Positions 25,421 to 34,146 of a stretch of 64,000 bases of DNA are shown one piece after another (within the stretch, counting starts at the first letter, position 1; each line of letters starts with the position of its first letter). Made by a program: the position numbers and the translations under genes. This stretch comes from Bhargavaea changchunensis (lineage in GTDB: Bacteria; Bacillota; Bacilli; Bacillales_A; Planococcaceae), in contig NZ_JBHTCT010000003.1 in NCBI RefSeq assembly GCF_042665595.1, forward strand, positions 62,001 to 126,000, given 5' to 3'. The notes below the pieces were generated by a model, which was given only the letters and a program-made list of their open reading frames with translations, was not told where the DNA came from and did not search any database.

Positions 25421-27633
25421 AAAAGAAGTTTCGTTTCCAATGGGGAGCCTTCCTGATGTTTTGCGTCTATGGGGGGCTCTTTTTCCTTTTATTCTCAAGA
25501 TTCCTATACATTCAGGTGACTGGCGAAGCCGAAGGTCAGCCGCTCCGGGCAATGGCCCAGGCAAAATACGAAAGGGAACAGGTACTGAGTGCAGACCGGG
25601 GCAAGATAGTTGACCGTTCGGGAAATCCGATTGCGGAAGATACCGTGAGCTACAAGCTGATTGCAGTTCTTTCCGAGAAGGCGAGCAAAGACGTCAAAGA
25701 TGAGGATTGGCTCCATGTCATCGATCGGGAAAAGACGGCCCGGGCTCTGGCAGAGCATATCGACATGAGCGAGGAAGAAATTCTGGATCGGCTGAACCGC
25801 CAGGATGATCCCGGTGTGTACCAAGTGGAATTCGGGCCGGCAGGAAGGGATTTGAGCCATGATAAGATGAAGAAGATCGAGGCGCTCGACCTCCCGGGCA
25901 TTCAGTTCGTGAAAGACAAGAAACGCTTTTATCCAAACGGGCCGTTTGCCTCGCACCTGATCGGCTTTGCGCAGAAGAAGGAGCAGGAAGACGGGTCTAT
26001 GAAGACGATCGGGCAGATGGGTCTTGAAAAGACCTATGACGAACTGCTTTCCGGTAAAGATGGAAAGATGGCCTACGACAGTGACACATGGGGCTATCTG
26101 CTGCCCAGTGCCGAAAAGCAGGTGACCCCTCCGGAGGATGGCGCGAATATCAAGCTGACCATCGACAAGACGATCCAGAACTTTGTGGAGGATTCCATGA
26201 AGCAGGTGGAGCAAGAGTATTCCCCCGAGCGGATGTCGGTGATCGTCGCCAATCCGAAGACGGGGGAGATCCTTGCAATGAGCCAGCGGCCGACATTCGA
26301 TCCCGGGACGAGGGAAGGGCTGTCCTCCAACTGGCTGAATGAGGCTGTCCAGTACACGATCGAGCCGGGATCGACGATGAAGATCTTCACCCTCGCTGCT
26401 GCGATCGAGGAAGGAGTCTGGAAGCCGGACGACTATTTCAAGTCAGGAAGTTACTCCATCTATGACACGACCATCTACGACCATAAACGGGAAGGATGGG
26501 GATGGATCTCCTTCAGGGAAGGCTTCCAGCGCTCCTCCAACGTCTCGATGGCGAACCTTCTGGAGCGGATGGGCGGGAAGGAGATGATGAATCATTTCCG
26601 GAACTTCGGCTTCGGGCAGAAAACCGGCATCGACCTCCCGGGAGAAGCGTCCGGGAGCCTGAACGATGTTGGACCCGTCGAGCGGCTGACTACGTCTTAC
26701 GGGCAGGGATCGACCGTCACTCCCATCCAGATGGTGCAGGCCGCCACTGCAGTTGCAAACGGCGGAAAAATGATGCAACCCTATATGATCCGGGAAATCA
26801 AGGATCCGAACACAGGCAAAGTGCTCAGGGAAGGCCAGCCTGAGACAAAGGCCCAGCCGATTTCCGGGGAAACCGCGGAAACAGTGCTGGAGATGATGGA
26901 ATCGACCATCACCTCCGAGAAAGGGACAGGAAAGATCTTTAAGTTAAACGACTATTCTGTCGCCGGGAAAACAGCAACTGCCCAGATCCCGGACGGCAAG
27001 GGCGGTTATCTCAGAGGAACGAACAATCTCCTGTACGGATTCCTCGGCATGGCGCCGGCAGACGACCCACAGCTGATCGTCTATGTGAACGTCCACCGGC
27101 CGAAAATCCCTGCCGGAGAGTACGGTTCCATCCCGGTATCGAAAATATTCAAGCCGGTCATGGAAAACAGCCTGAAACACCTCAATATCCGTCCTGATGA
27201 GGAACAGGCTGCAGGAGCGGCTTACCGGCTTCCTGAGTTTGCCGGTCAGAAAGCAGATTCAGCATCTGCAGAACTCTCGGAAAACGATATCCGTCCAATT
27301 TCTACAGGCGACGGAGGGAAAGTCGTTGCCCAGTTCCCTGCAGAAGGGACACCGGTCCTTCCGGAAAGCGTCGTTCTGCTCCAGACGGAAGGTGAAGCGA
27401 TCATACCGGACTTTACCGGATGGCCAAAGCGAACCATACTTGCTTACGCATCCATGACCGGGATCCAGATTGAGATGAGCGGCGAGGGCTATGCCGTATC
27501 GCAGAGCGTTTCTCCCGGATCAGAAGGGGATACCTCTGCTCCGGTGGTCATTCAGCTTGAAACCCCGGAGGAGGGAGCCGCCGTATCCGGACAGGGAGAA
27601 GATCAGGAGGAAGAGCAACTTCCGCTGGACTAA
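25417..27633 (+). CDS. pbpB: Penicillin-binding protein 2B, septal transpeptidase
   Basis: A 738-residue class B PBP. A membrane anchor (12-30) is followed by the dimerisation domain, the transpeptidase domain and two C-terminal PASTA domains (about 605-665 and 668-720), then an acidic tail. Active-site motifs: S319-T-M-K, S373-S-N375, and at 518-520 KTA where the family has KTG. It cross-links septal peptidoglycan with SpoVE/FtsW as partner. Translationally coupled to ftsL. The KTA change is worth checking against beta-lactam response, but Ala may keep the strand geometry. Confidence 0.95.
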   Translation: MKKKFRFQWGAFLMFCVYGGLFFLLFSRFLYIQVTGEAEGQPLRAMAQAKYEREQVLSADRGKIVDRSGNPIAEDTVSYKLIAVLSEKASKDVKDEDWLHVIDREKTARALAEHIDMSEEEILDRLNRQDDPGVYQVEFGPAGRDLSHDKMKKIEALDLPGIQFVKDKKRFYPNGPFASHLIGFAQKKEQEDGSMKTIGQMGLEKTYDELLSGKDGKMAYDSDTWGYLLPSAEKQVTPPEDGANIKLTIDKTIQNFVEDSMKQVEQEYSPERMSVIVANPKTGEILAMSQRPTFDPGTREGLSSNWLNEAVQYTIEPGSTMKIFTLAAAIEEGVWKPDDYFKSGSYSIYDTTIYDHKREGWGWISFREGFQRSSNVSMANLLERMGGKEMMNHFRNFGFGQKTGIDLPGEASGSLNDVGPVERLTTSYGQGSTVTPIQMVQAATAVANGGKMMQPYMIREIKDPNTGKVLREGQPETKAQPISGETAETVLEMMESTITSEKGTGKIFKLNDYSVAGKTATAQIPDGKGGYLRGTNNLLYGFLGMAPADDPQLIVYVNVHRPKIPAGEYGSIPVSKIFKPVMENSLKHLNIRPDEEQAAGAAYRLPEFAGQKADSASAELSENDIRPISTGDGGKVVAQFPAEGTPVLPESVVLLQTEGEAIIPDFTGWPKRTILAYASMTGIQIEMSGEGYAVSQSVSPGSEGDTSAPVVIQLETPEEGAAVSGQGEDQEEEQLPLD

Positions 27634-27695
27634 GCGTCTGAATAGCACCTGCAGGCCTGTCATACGTTGTAAGAAAAACGTAAGGTGGGGAAAAT

Positions 27696-29630
27696 GTGCG
27701 ACGCTTTATCGAAGCCCGGATGAGAAAAAGGCTCCGTCTGGCCTTTCTCGTCCTCGCAGTCCTGTTTGCCGCACTGCTAGCGAAACTGTTCCATGTCCAG
27801 GTTGTCCGCAATGCCGAATTGACCGAAAAGGCGATGGAAAACTGGGATCGGGAGCTTCCGTTTGCCGGGAAGAGAGGAGAAATCCTGGACCGGAACGGCA
27901 ACCGCATCATCGGGAATCGGATTGCGCCCACTCTCTACTTCATGCCATCCCAGAACCGGGATATTCCCGGTGCCGCAAAAGAACTTGCACCACTGATCGA
28001 TGCGGATCCGAAAAAATTGGAAGAGCAAATGTCGAAAAGAGCGTCTATCATTAAACTCGCGCCTGAAGGCAAGAACATCCCCTATAAGACTGCCGTGCAG
28101 ATAGGCAAGATAGGGATCCCCGGGCTCTATACGGGCGTCGACTATGTAAGGGACTATCCTTATGGCGATATGCTTTCCCGACTCGTCGGTTTTACCGGAT
28201 ATGACAACCAGGGGCTGGCAGGAATCGAGTATGCGTACGACAAGATGCTTTCCGGAAAAGGGGAAAAGGTCCGGCTGTTTACCGATGCCAAAGGCAACCC
28301 GCTGCCCCATGTCGCGGACGGCTGGGTCGAAGGCGGGGGAGGTGCCAATGTGGAACTGACAATCGATGTGCGCATCCAGGAAATTGTGGAGCGTGAACTT
28401 GAGCAGGCCATGCTGAAGTATGATGCTGCACAGGCGCTGTCGATCGTCATGGATCCTGACACGGGAGAGATTCTCGCCCTCGCCTCCTCCCCGAATTTCA
28501 ACCCGGCGGACTATGCCTCCGTCGACCCGTCCATTTTTAACAGGAACCTGCCGGTTTGGATGACATTCGAACCGGGATCCACTTTCAAGATCATCACACT
28601 GGCCGCGGCGCTTGAAGAGGGGAAGGTGAACCTTGAGGAAGACCACTTCCATGACCCGGGCTATGCCCTCGTGGAAGGAGCCCGTCTGCGTTGCTGGAAG
28701 CGCGAAGGACACGGTTCCCAGACTTTCCTTGAAGTCGTCGAGAATTCATGCAACCCGGGGTTCATCGAACTCGGCCAGCGGGTCGGGAAAGATAAGCTCA
28801 TGAAATATATCCGGGATTTCGGTTTCGGAGCAAGCACCGGTTCCGGAATTGCCGGCGAGGCGTCCGGCATCCTGTTTTCGGAAGAGGCGTTCGGACCGGT
28901 AGAACATGCGACTACCTCGTTCGGTCAGGGAATCTCCGTCACGCCGATCCAGCAGGTGCAGGCAGTGGCGGCAGCCGTCAACGGGGGAAAGATCATGAAA
29001 CCCTATGTCGTAAGCCGTGTGCTGGATCCGGAAACACGCGAGCCGATCAAGGAGTATGGCCCGGAAGAAAAACGCCGGGTGATCAGCGAAGAAACGTCCA
29101 AGAAAGTTCGTGAATCGCTGGAATCTGTCGTCGCAAACGGTTCCGGACGAAATGCGTTCGTCGACGGCCTGCGCGTTGCCGGGAAAACAGGTACTGCACA
29201 GAAGGTTGAGGACGGCCGCTATAAGGAGGGTGACTACATCGTATCCTTTATCGGCTTTGCTCCGGCAGACGATCCGGATGTGTTGGTATATGTAGCGGTG
29301 GATAGCCCGAAAAATGAGGTCCAGTTCGGCGGAACGATCTCGGCTCCGATTGTCGGCAGGATCATCGGCGATGTTGCTGCGGTCCGCGGAATCGGACCCA
29401 GGAAAGGTCAGCTGGAGCGGGAATACCGATGGGGCGATCCCGTCCAGATCCGTGTTCCTGACCTGACAGGAAAAACATATGACGAAATCAGACAGATGCT
29501 GTACACTGTGAAACTGGAATGGCACGGATCAAAAGGCGGAACCGTCATCCGGCAGCTGCCGGAGCAGGGGACCCTCCTGGAAGAATCGGGAACACTCCAC
29601 CTTTATGCCGGGCCTGAAAGAAAAGATTAA
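27696..29630 (+). CDS. spoVD: SpoVD-like penicillin-binding protein
   Basis: A 644-residue class B PBP, equal in length to B. subtilis SpoVD (cortex synthesis). An N-terminal anchor (10-28), transpeptidase motifs S295-T-F-K298, SCN, and canonical K497-T-G, then a single PASTA domain (about 585-640) fit SpoVD. The SCN triad instead of SSN or SAN is also typical of SpoVD-type enzymes with a cysteine in this region. Start is a GTG at 27696 with AAGGTGGGG five bases before; an ATG at 27720 is an alternative. The next gene should be murE but is mraY. Confidence 0.92.
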   Translation: MRRFIEARMRKRLRLAFLVLAVLFAALLAKLFHVQVVRNAELTEKAMENWDRELPFAGKRGEILDRNGNRIIGNRIAPTLYFMPSQNRDIPGAAKELAPLIDADPKKLEEQMSKRASIIKLAPEGKNIPYKTAVQIGKIGIPGLYTGVDYVRDYPYGDMLSRLVGFTGYDNQGLAGIEYAYDKMLSGKGEKVRLFTDAKGNPLPHVADGWVEGGGGANVELTIDVRIQEIVERELEQAMLKYDAAQALSIVMDPDTGEILALASSPNFNPADYASVDPSIFNRNLPVWMTFEPGSTFKIITLAAALEEGKVNLEEDHFHDPGYALVEGARLRCWKREGHGSQTFLEVVENSCNPGFIELGQRVGKDKLMKYIRDFGFGASTGSGIAGEASGILFSEEAFGPVEHATTSFGQGISVTPIQQVQAVAAAVNGGKIMKPYVVSRVLDPETREPIKEYGPEEKRRVISEETSKKVRESLESVVANGSGRNAFVDGLRVAGKTGTAQKVEDGRYKEGDYIVSFIGFAPADDPDVLVYVAVDSPKNEVQFGGTISAPIVGRIIGDVAAVRGIGPRKGQLEREYRWGDPVQIRVPDLTGKTYDEIRQMLYTVKLEWHGSKGGTVIRQLPEQGTLLEESGTLHLYAGPERKD

Positions 29631-29639
29631 CGATAAAAG

Positions 29640-29667
29640 GTGCTGCAACAGGCACCGCCGTTTTTTA
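29640..29667 (+). terminator. Weak hairpin between spoVD and mraY
   Basis: GTGCTG and CAGGCAC with one bulge around CAA, then CGCCG and six T. It is a weak terminator or attenuator lying exactly where murE is missing. Confidence 0.4.
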
Positions 29668-29684
29668 AAGGAGAACGAGAATAC

Positions 29685-30656
29685 ATGACACTCGCCACGA
29701 CCATCACGATCATTGCGATCGCCTTTATCATATCTGCGCTTCTTGCGCTACCGCTCATCCCGATGCTCAGGCGGCTTAAGTTTGGCCAGAGCATTCGGGA
29801 AGAGGGCCCGCAGGCCCACCTGAAAAAAGCCGGTACCCCGACGATGGGAGGTATCATCTTCATCCTTTCCATCATCGTGACTGCACTCGCCCTCGGCTGG
29901 ATGAACGGTCTGCTGACCACCCAGACGATCGTCCTGCTGCTTGTCCTTGCGGGGTTCGGGCTGATCGGATTCCTGGACGACTTCATCAAAGTTGTCCTGA
30001 AGCGCAATCTGGGACTGACATCTTTGCAAAAACTGATCGGACAGATTGTCATCGCTGTCGTTTCTTACCTGCTGCTCCGGCTTGGGCCGTTCGAGACAAC
30101 AGTCGGACTGCCTTTCACATCGTTGGAGATTGACCTGGGACCGTTTTATGTCCTGTTCCTCATCTTCTGGCTTGTCGGGTTTTCAAATGCAGTCAACCTG
30201 ACGGACGGCCTGGATGGACTTGTCGCAGGCACTTCTTCTATCGCCTTTGCGGCATTTGGGGTACTGGGACTTGTTTACGGGCAGGAAGACCTTTCTCTGG
30301 TTGCATTTTCTGTGACCGGTGCGCTTCTGGGGTTCCTTCTCTTTAATGCCAACCCCGCCAAAATTTTCATGGGGGATACCGGTTCACTGGCGCTCGGCGG
30401 TATTTTGGCGATGCTGTCAGTGCTGATGAAGCAGGAACTGCTCCTCCTTCTCGTAGGCATTGTATTTGTCATCGAGACGCTGTCCGTCATCCTGCAGGTG
30501 ATTTCTTTCAAGACGACGGGCAAGCGAATCTTCAAGATGAGTCCGATCCACCATCATTTCGAACTGTCCGGATGGTCCGAATGGAAAGTTGTCATCGTTT
30601 TCTGGACAGCAGCGCTTGCAGCTGCACTTATTGCGGTATTGCCGGAGGTGATCTGA
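29685..30656 (+). CDS. mraY: Phospho-N-acetylmuramoyl-pentapeptide transferase
   Basis: A 323-residue polytopic enzyme making lipid I from UDP-MurNAc-pentapeptide and undecaprenyl phosphate. PTMGGIIF, the catalytic LDDFIKV, NAVNLTDGLDGLVAG and the SPIHHHFE loop are all present. ATG 29685 follows AAAGGAG; the in-frame extension to 29640 runs through the hairpin. About ten hydrophobic helices are visible. It precedes murD by one base. Confidence 0.97.
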   Translation: MTLATTITIIAIAFIISALLALPLIPMLRRLKFGQSIREEGPQAHLKKAGTPTMGGIIFILSIIVTALALGWMNGLLTTQTIVLLLVLAGFGLIGFLDDFIKVVLKRNLGLTSLQKLIGQIVIAVVSYLLLRLGPFETTVGLPFTSLEIDLGPFYVLFLIFWLVGFSNAVNLTDGLDGLVAGTSSIAFAAFGVLGLVYGQEDLSLVAFSVTGALLGFLLFNANPAKIFMGDTGSLALGGILAMLSVLMKQELLLLLVGIVFVIETLSVILQVISFKTTGKRIFKMSPIHHHFELSGWSEWKVVIVFWTAALAAALIAVLPEVI

Positions 30657-30657
30657 T

Positions 30658-32001
30658 ATGAAACCGATAGACCAATTTGAAGGCAGCCGCGTGCTCGTGC
30701 TGGGGCTTGCCAAAAGCGGTTCTGCCGCTGCGCGGCTCCTGAGCCGGCTTGGCGCCGACGTAACGGTTAATGATGCCAGAGGAGAAGATCCTGAAGCTGC
30801 ACCACTTCGTGAACTGGGCGTCGAGGTGATTCTCGGCGGCCACCCGGAAAACCTGCTTGAAAGGGGATTTGACTACGTCGTCAAAAATCCGGGCATCCGA
30901 TATGACCACCCCGTCGTTTCGATGGCGGTGGAAGCCGGCATACCGGTCTGGACCGAAGTGGAGCTGGCATATCTGATCAGCGAAGCCCCGTTGCTCGGTG
31001 TCACAGGCTCCAACGGAAAGACGACGACCACAACGCTCCTGTACCATATGCTCAACATCGGCGGCAAGAATCCGCTGATTGCAGGTAATATCGGAACGCC
31101 GTCATGCCTGGTCGCTGCAGATGCGAAGCCGGATCAGGCCGTCGTCATCGAACTGTCCTCGTTCCAGCTGATGGGCACGGAGCGATTCCGGCCGAAAATC
31201 GCTATCTGGACCAACCTTTACGAGGCGCATATAGATTACCACGGGACTTTCGGAGAATACGGGGAAGCAAAATTTAATATCACCCGCAACCAGCTGCCTG
31301 AGGACGTGCTGATCTATAACGCCGACCAGAAAGCCGTTGCGGAATACGCAGCGAGGTCCCGTGCAAGAAAAATCCCATTCACGCTGTCCGGCCGTTCAGA
31401 TGAAGGCATCAGCGCAGACGGGGACGCGGTATACTGGTACGGGGAACGTTTGCTGGACCGTTCCGCCATTCTGCTGCCGGGACGCCACAATCTGGAAAAC
31501 ATCCTGTCGGCGACGGCAGCAGCCCTTACATATGGCTGTCCGCTGGATGCAATCAAGGACGTCCTCTCTTCCTTCTCGGGAGTCCGGCACAGGACGCAGT
31601 TTATCCGGGAGTGGAAAAAACGCAGATTCTACAATGACTCAAAAGCGACCAACACCCTCGCGACGAAAAGTGCCCTTGAAGCATTCGAAGGTCCTGTTGT
31701 TCTTCTTGCAGGAGGATTGGACAGGGGGCATTCATTCGAGGAACTGCGTCCGTTCATGGACCGGGTCAGAGAGATTGTCGTCTTCGGAGAAACAGCCGGC
31801 CGGCTCCGTGAATTTGCTGAATCGTGCGGAGTCGAGAAAATCCATGATGCTTCAGACATCGAGCGGGCAACTGAAATCGCTGCCCGTGTTTCCGAGGAAG
31901 GGGACACCATTCTGCTGTCTCCCGCCTGCGCAAGTTGGGACCAGTATGAAAGCTTCGAGGTACGGGGCGACCGCTTTATCGAAGCTGTCCGGAAGCTCTG
32001 A
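30658..32001 (+). CDS. murD: UDP-N-acetylmuramoylalanine--D-glutamate ligase
   Basis: A 447-residue Mur ligase adding D-Glu to UDP-MurNAc-L-Ala. The N-terminal Rossmann part begins VLVLGLAKSGSAAARLL; the ATP site GVTGSNGKTTTT stands at about 115-126; NDSKATN and the C-terminal SPACASWDQYESFE motif, diagnostic of MurD, are present. The PGxGxR-type ligand loop is normal. Directly after mraY, as in B. subtilis. Confidence 0.96.
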   Translation: MKPIDQFEGSRVLVLGLAKSGSAAARLLSRLGADVTVNDARGEDPEAAPLRELGVEVILGGHPENLLERGFDYVVKNPGIRYDHPVVSMAVEAGIPVWTEVELAYLISEAPLLGVTGSNGKTTTTTLLYHMLNIGGKNPLIAGNIGTPSCLVAADAKPDQAVVIELSSFQLMGTERFRPKIAIWTNLYEAHIDYHGTFGEYGEAKFNITRNQLPEDVLIYNADQKAVAEYAARSRARKIPFTLSGRSDEGISADGDAVYWYGERLLDRSAILLPGRHNLENILSATAAALTYGCPLDAIKDVLSSFSGVRHRTQFIREWKKRRFYNDSKATNTLATKSALEAFEGPVVLLAGGLDRGHSFEELRPFMDRVREIVVFGETAGRLREFAESCGVEKIHDASDIERATEIAARVSEEGDTILLSPACASWDQYESFEVRGDRFIEAVRKL

Positions 32002-32037
32002 CATCCGGGCAGTCAAACCGATCCATAACAAGGAAGG

Positions 32038-33129
32038 ATGCATGCACTGGAAAAGAAGCTCCTGATCCTGTTTGCCTCCGCTGCTGCAGCGCTCAGTCTT
32101 CTGGGAATCATGTTTGTCCACTCTGCAGGGTCTTACTGGGGTGAGATCCATTATGGAGATACCCTCCCGTTCGCCCTGAAGCAGGGAATCTATCTTGCCG
32201 TGGCATTGGCCGCGGCTGCATTTATCCTCCGTTTCAGGGGAGTCGGGAACAAAAGGTTCTGGAATGCCGTCTACATCTTGTCTATCATTCTTCTGGTCGG
32301 CGTGCTGATTCCGGGAATCGGAGCGGTGCGCAACGGCTCGCAGAGCTGGATTGCATTGGGGCCGATCAGCCTCCAGCCGGCAGAATTCACGAAGATCGCC
32401 GTAATCGGCAAACTTGCCTCCATGCTGGGGGAACAGCGGGGCCGCAAGGTGTTCAGGCTCTCGCATCTGACAGTGATTTTGCTGCCGGCAGGTCTGATCA
32501 TGCTTCAGCCGGACTTCGGTTCTATGATGATCATGACTGTTTCCGCATTCTGCGTACTCCTGATTGCCGGTTATCCGCTGAAGTTCTTTTTCGGACTTGG
32601 AGCGGCCGGAGCAGCCGGCATTACGGCGCTGATTGCTGCTGCGCCATACCGGCTCGACCGGATCAAAGCTTTCCTTGATCCGTGGAGCGACCCTCTGGGA
32701 AGCGGTTTCCAGGGGATCCAGTCCCTTCTCGCCGTGGGACCCGCAGGCCTGCTCGGATATGGATACGGCCAGAGCCGGCAAAAGTATCTTTATCTTCCTG
32801 AGCCGCAAAACGACTTCATCTTTGCCATCATAGCCGAGGAAATCGGATTTATCGGTTCTACTGCTGTGATCCTTCTTTTCTTTTTGCTGACTGCCTCAGC
32901 TTTCGGACTGGCGGCACGACAGCGGGATCCATTTTCACTTCAAATGGTATCGGGGATGGCGGCCATGCTGGGTTTTCAGTCTTTCCTCAATATCGGGGTT
33001 GTGACGGGTCTGCTTCCCGTAACGGGCGTCACCCTGCCGTTTATCAGTTACGGCGGATCATCTTTGCTTGCCGCCTGGATTGCGGCAGCCCTCATCCTGA
33101 GATTCGGATCCGGTGGGGGAAAGGGCTGA
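32038..33129 (+). CDS. spoVE: FtsW/SpoVE family peptidoglycan glycosyltransferase
   Basis: A 363-residue SEDS protein with ten helices. NGSQSWIALGPISLQPAEFTK, LQPDFGS, the DPWSDPLGSGFQ extracellular loop with the catalytic Asp region, EPQNDFIFAIIAEEIGF and PFISYGGSS are all SEDS signatures. Place after murD matches SpoVE of B. subtilis, which works with SpoVD in the spore cortex; whether it also serves division here cannot be told. The ATG at 32038 touches its AAGGAAGG site, so the true start may be a little downstream. murG and murB, expected next, are missing. Confidence 0.9.
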   Translation: MHALEKKLLILFASAAAALSLLGIMFVHSAGSYWGEIHYGDTLPFALKQGIYLAVALAAAAFILRFRGVGNKRFWNAVYILSIILLVGVLIPGIGAVRNGSQSWIALGPISLQPAEFTKIAVIGKLASMLGEQRGRKVFRLSHLTVILLPAGLIMLQPDFGSMMIMTVSAFCVLLIAGYPLKFFFGLGAAGAAGITALIAAAPYRLDRIKAFLDPWSDPLGSGFQGIQSLLAVGPAGLLGYGYGQSRQKYLYLPEPQNDFIFAIIAEEIGFIGSTAVILLFFLLTASAFGLAARQRDPFSLQMVSGMAAMLGFQSFLNIGVVTGLLPVTGVTLPFISYGGSSLLAAWIAAALILRFGSGGGKG

Positions 33130-33144
33130 AAGGAGGCCTTCCGT

Positions 33145-33957
33145 ATGGATAAAGTGATTGATATTGAAGACCGCATTCCTTCGCTAAAGGAGAGGAGAAG
33201 GCGAAGGACGAACCGGAACTTCATTTTTCTGTTCGTCCTGTTCCTCCTGCTGCTTGCGGTTCTTCTATACTTCCAATCACCGCTCAGCAAAGTGAGGGAG
33301 ATCCGGGTGGAGGGTGCAGCCCTTCAGGGCGAGGAGGAATATATCCGGGCATCCGGCATCCGGAAAGGAGACGCTCTTTGGGGATTCAGCGCCGGTGAAG
33401 CGGAGCGGTCGGTAAAAGGCCTGAAAGGGGTTGAAGGGGCGGAAGTCATCAGGAAAGACTTCCGTGATGTTGTTATCCGAGTGGACGAGTTCCCAATCGT
33501 GGCCATCATACAGGGTGAATCAGGTTTCAATCCGGTATTGGCAGACGGATCAGTTTTCGACCGGATATCCGATACACCTCCCCCCGCTCCGATTCTCGCT
33601 GACTTCGGCGAAGCGGAACAGATGAAGAAGATGGTAAAGGAACTTGAAAAACTACCTGCCTCCATCACTTCCCTTATATCAGAGCTGAAATATACCGACA
33701 ACGGCTCCATCACTGCGTTTATGACAGATGGGTATGAAGTCCGGGGTGTCATCTCCGGATTTGCCGAGAAGATGGAGTACTATCCATCCATCGTTGCACA
33801 GCTTACGGAAGAGGGAAAAGGGGTCATCGATCTCGAAGCAGGAGTGTACTTTACCAGCTATGAAAAAATTTATGGTGACGGAGAAAGCGAGAGTGACGGA
33901 GAGGGGCAAGGCAGTCCTGAAGGGGAACCTGAGGAACAGGAAATTGAAATTCCATGA
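33145..33957 (+). CDS. divIB: Cell division protein DivIB/FtsQ
   Basis: A 270-residue bitopic protein: basic cytosolic part (1-28), one helix (29-47), a POTRA domain (about 50-120, with VREIRVEGA) and a beta domain to about 240, then an acidic Ser/Glu/Gly-rich tail. This architecture is that of DivIB, which stabilises FtsL and DivIC. AAGGAGG precedes the ATG. In B. subtilis divIB follows murB; here it follows spoVE directly. Confidence 0.92.
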   Translation: MDKVIDIEDRIPSLKERRRRRTNRNFIFLFVLFLLLLAVLLYFQSPLSKVREIRVEGAALQGEEEYIRASGIRKGDALWGFSAGEAERSVKGLKGVEGAEVIRKDFRDVVIRVDEFPIVAIIQGESGFNPVLADGSVFDRISDTPPPAPILADFGEAEQMKKMVKELEKLPASITSLISELKYTDNGSITAFMTDGYEVRGVISGFAEKMEYYPSIVAQLTEEGKGVIDLEAGVYFTSYEKIYGDGESESDGEGQGSPEGEPEEQEIEIP

Positions 33958-34084
33958 ACAGCCGGCATCCGGCAAAACTTGGCCGGCATCTCGCCGTTCA
34001 ATAAGTTGCTAGAACAAGCCTTTTACGTTTAAAGTAGAGATGGACCGGGAATTGAAGGTTTTTAAACATAATTTACGAATATAC

Positions 34085-34113
34085 TTAACATTGACTTGAG
34101 AATGAAATAGAAT
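34085..34113 (+). promoter_or_regulatory. Sigma-A-type promoter for ftsAZ
   Basis: TTAACA at 34085-34090, a 17-base spacer and TAGAAT at 34108-34113, 33 bases before ftsA. The 180-base gap after divIB holds no other feature. Confidence 0.6.
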
Positions 34114-34146
34114 GATGTTTAAGAGGATCAGAAGGAGGTGCCATCC

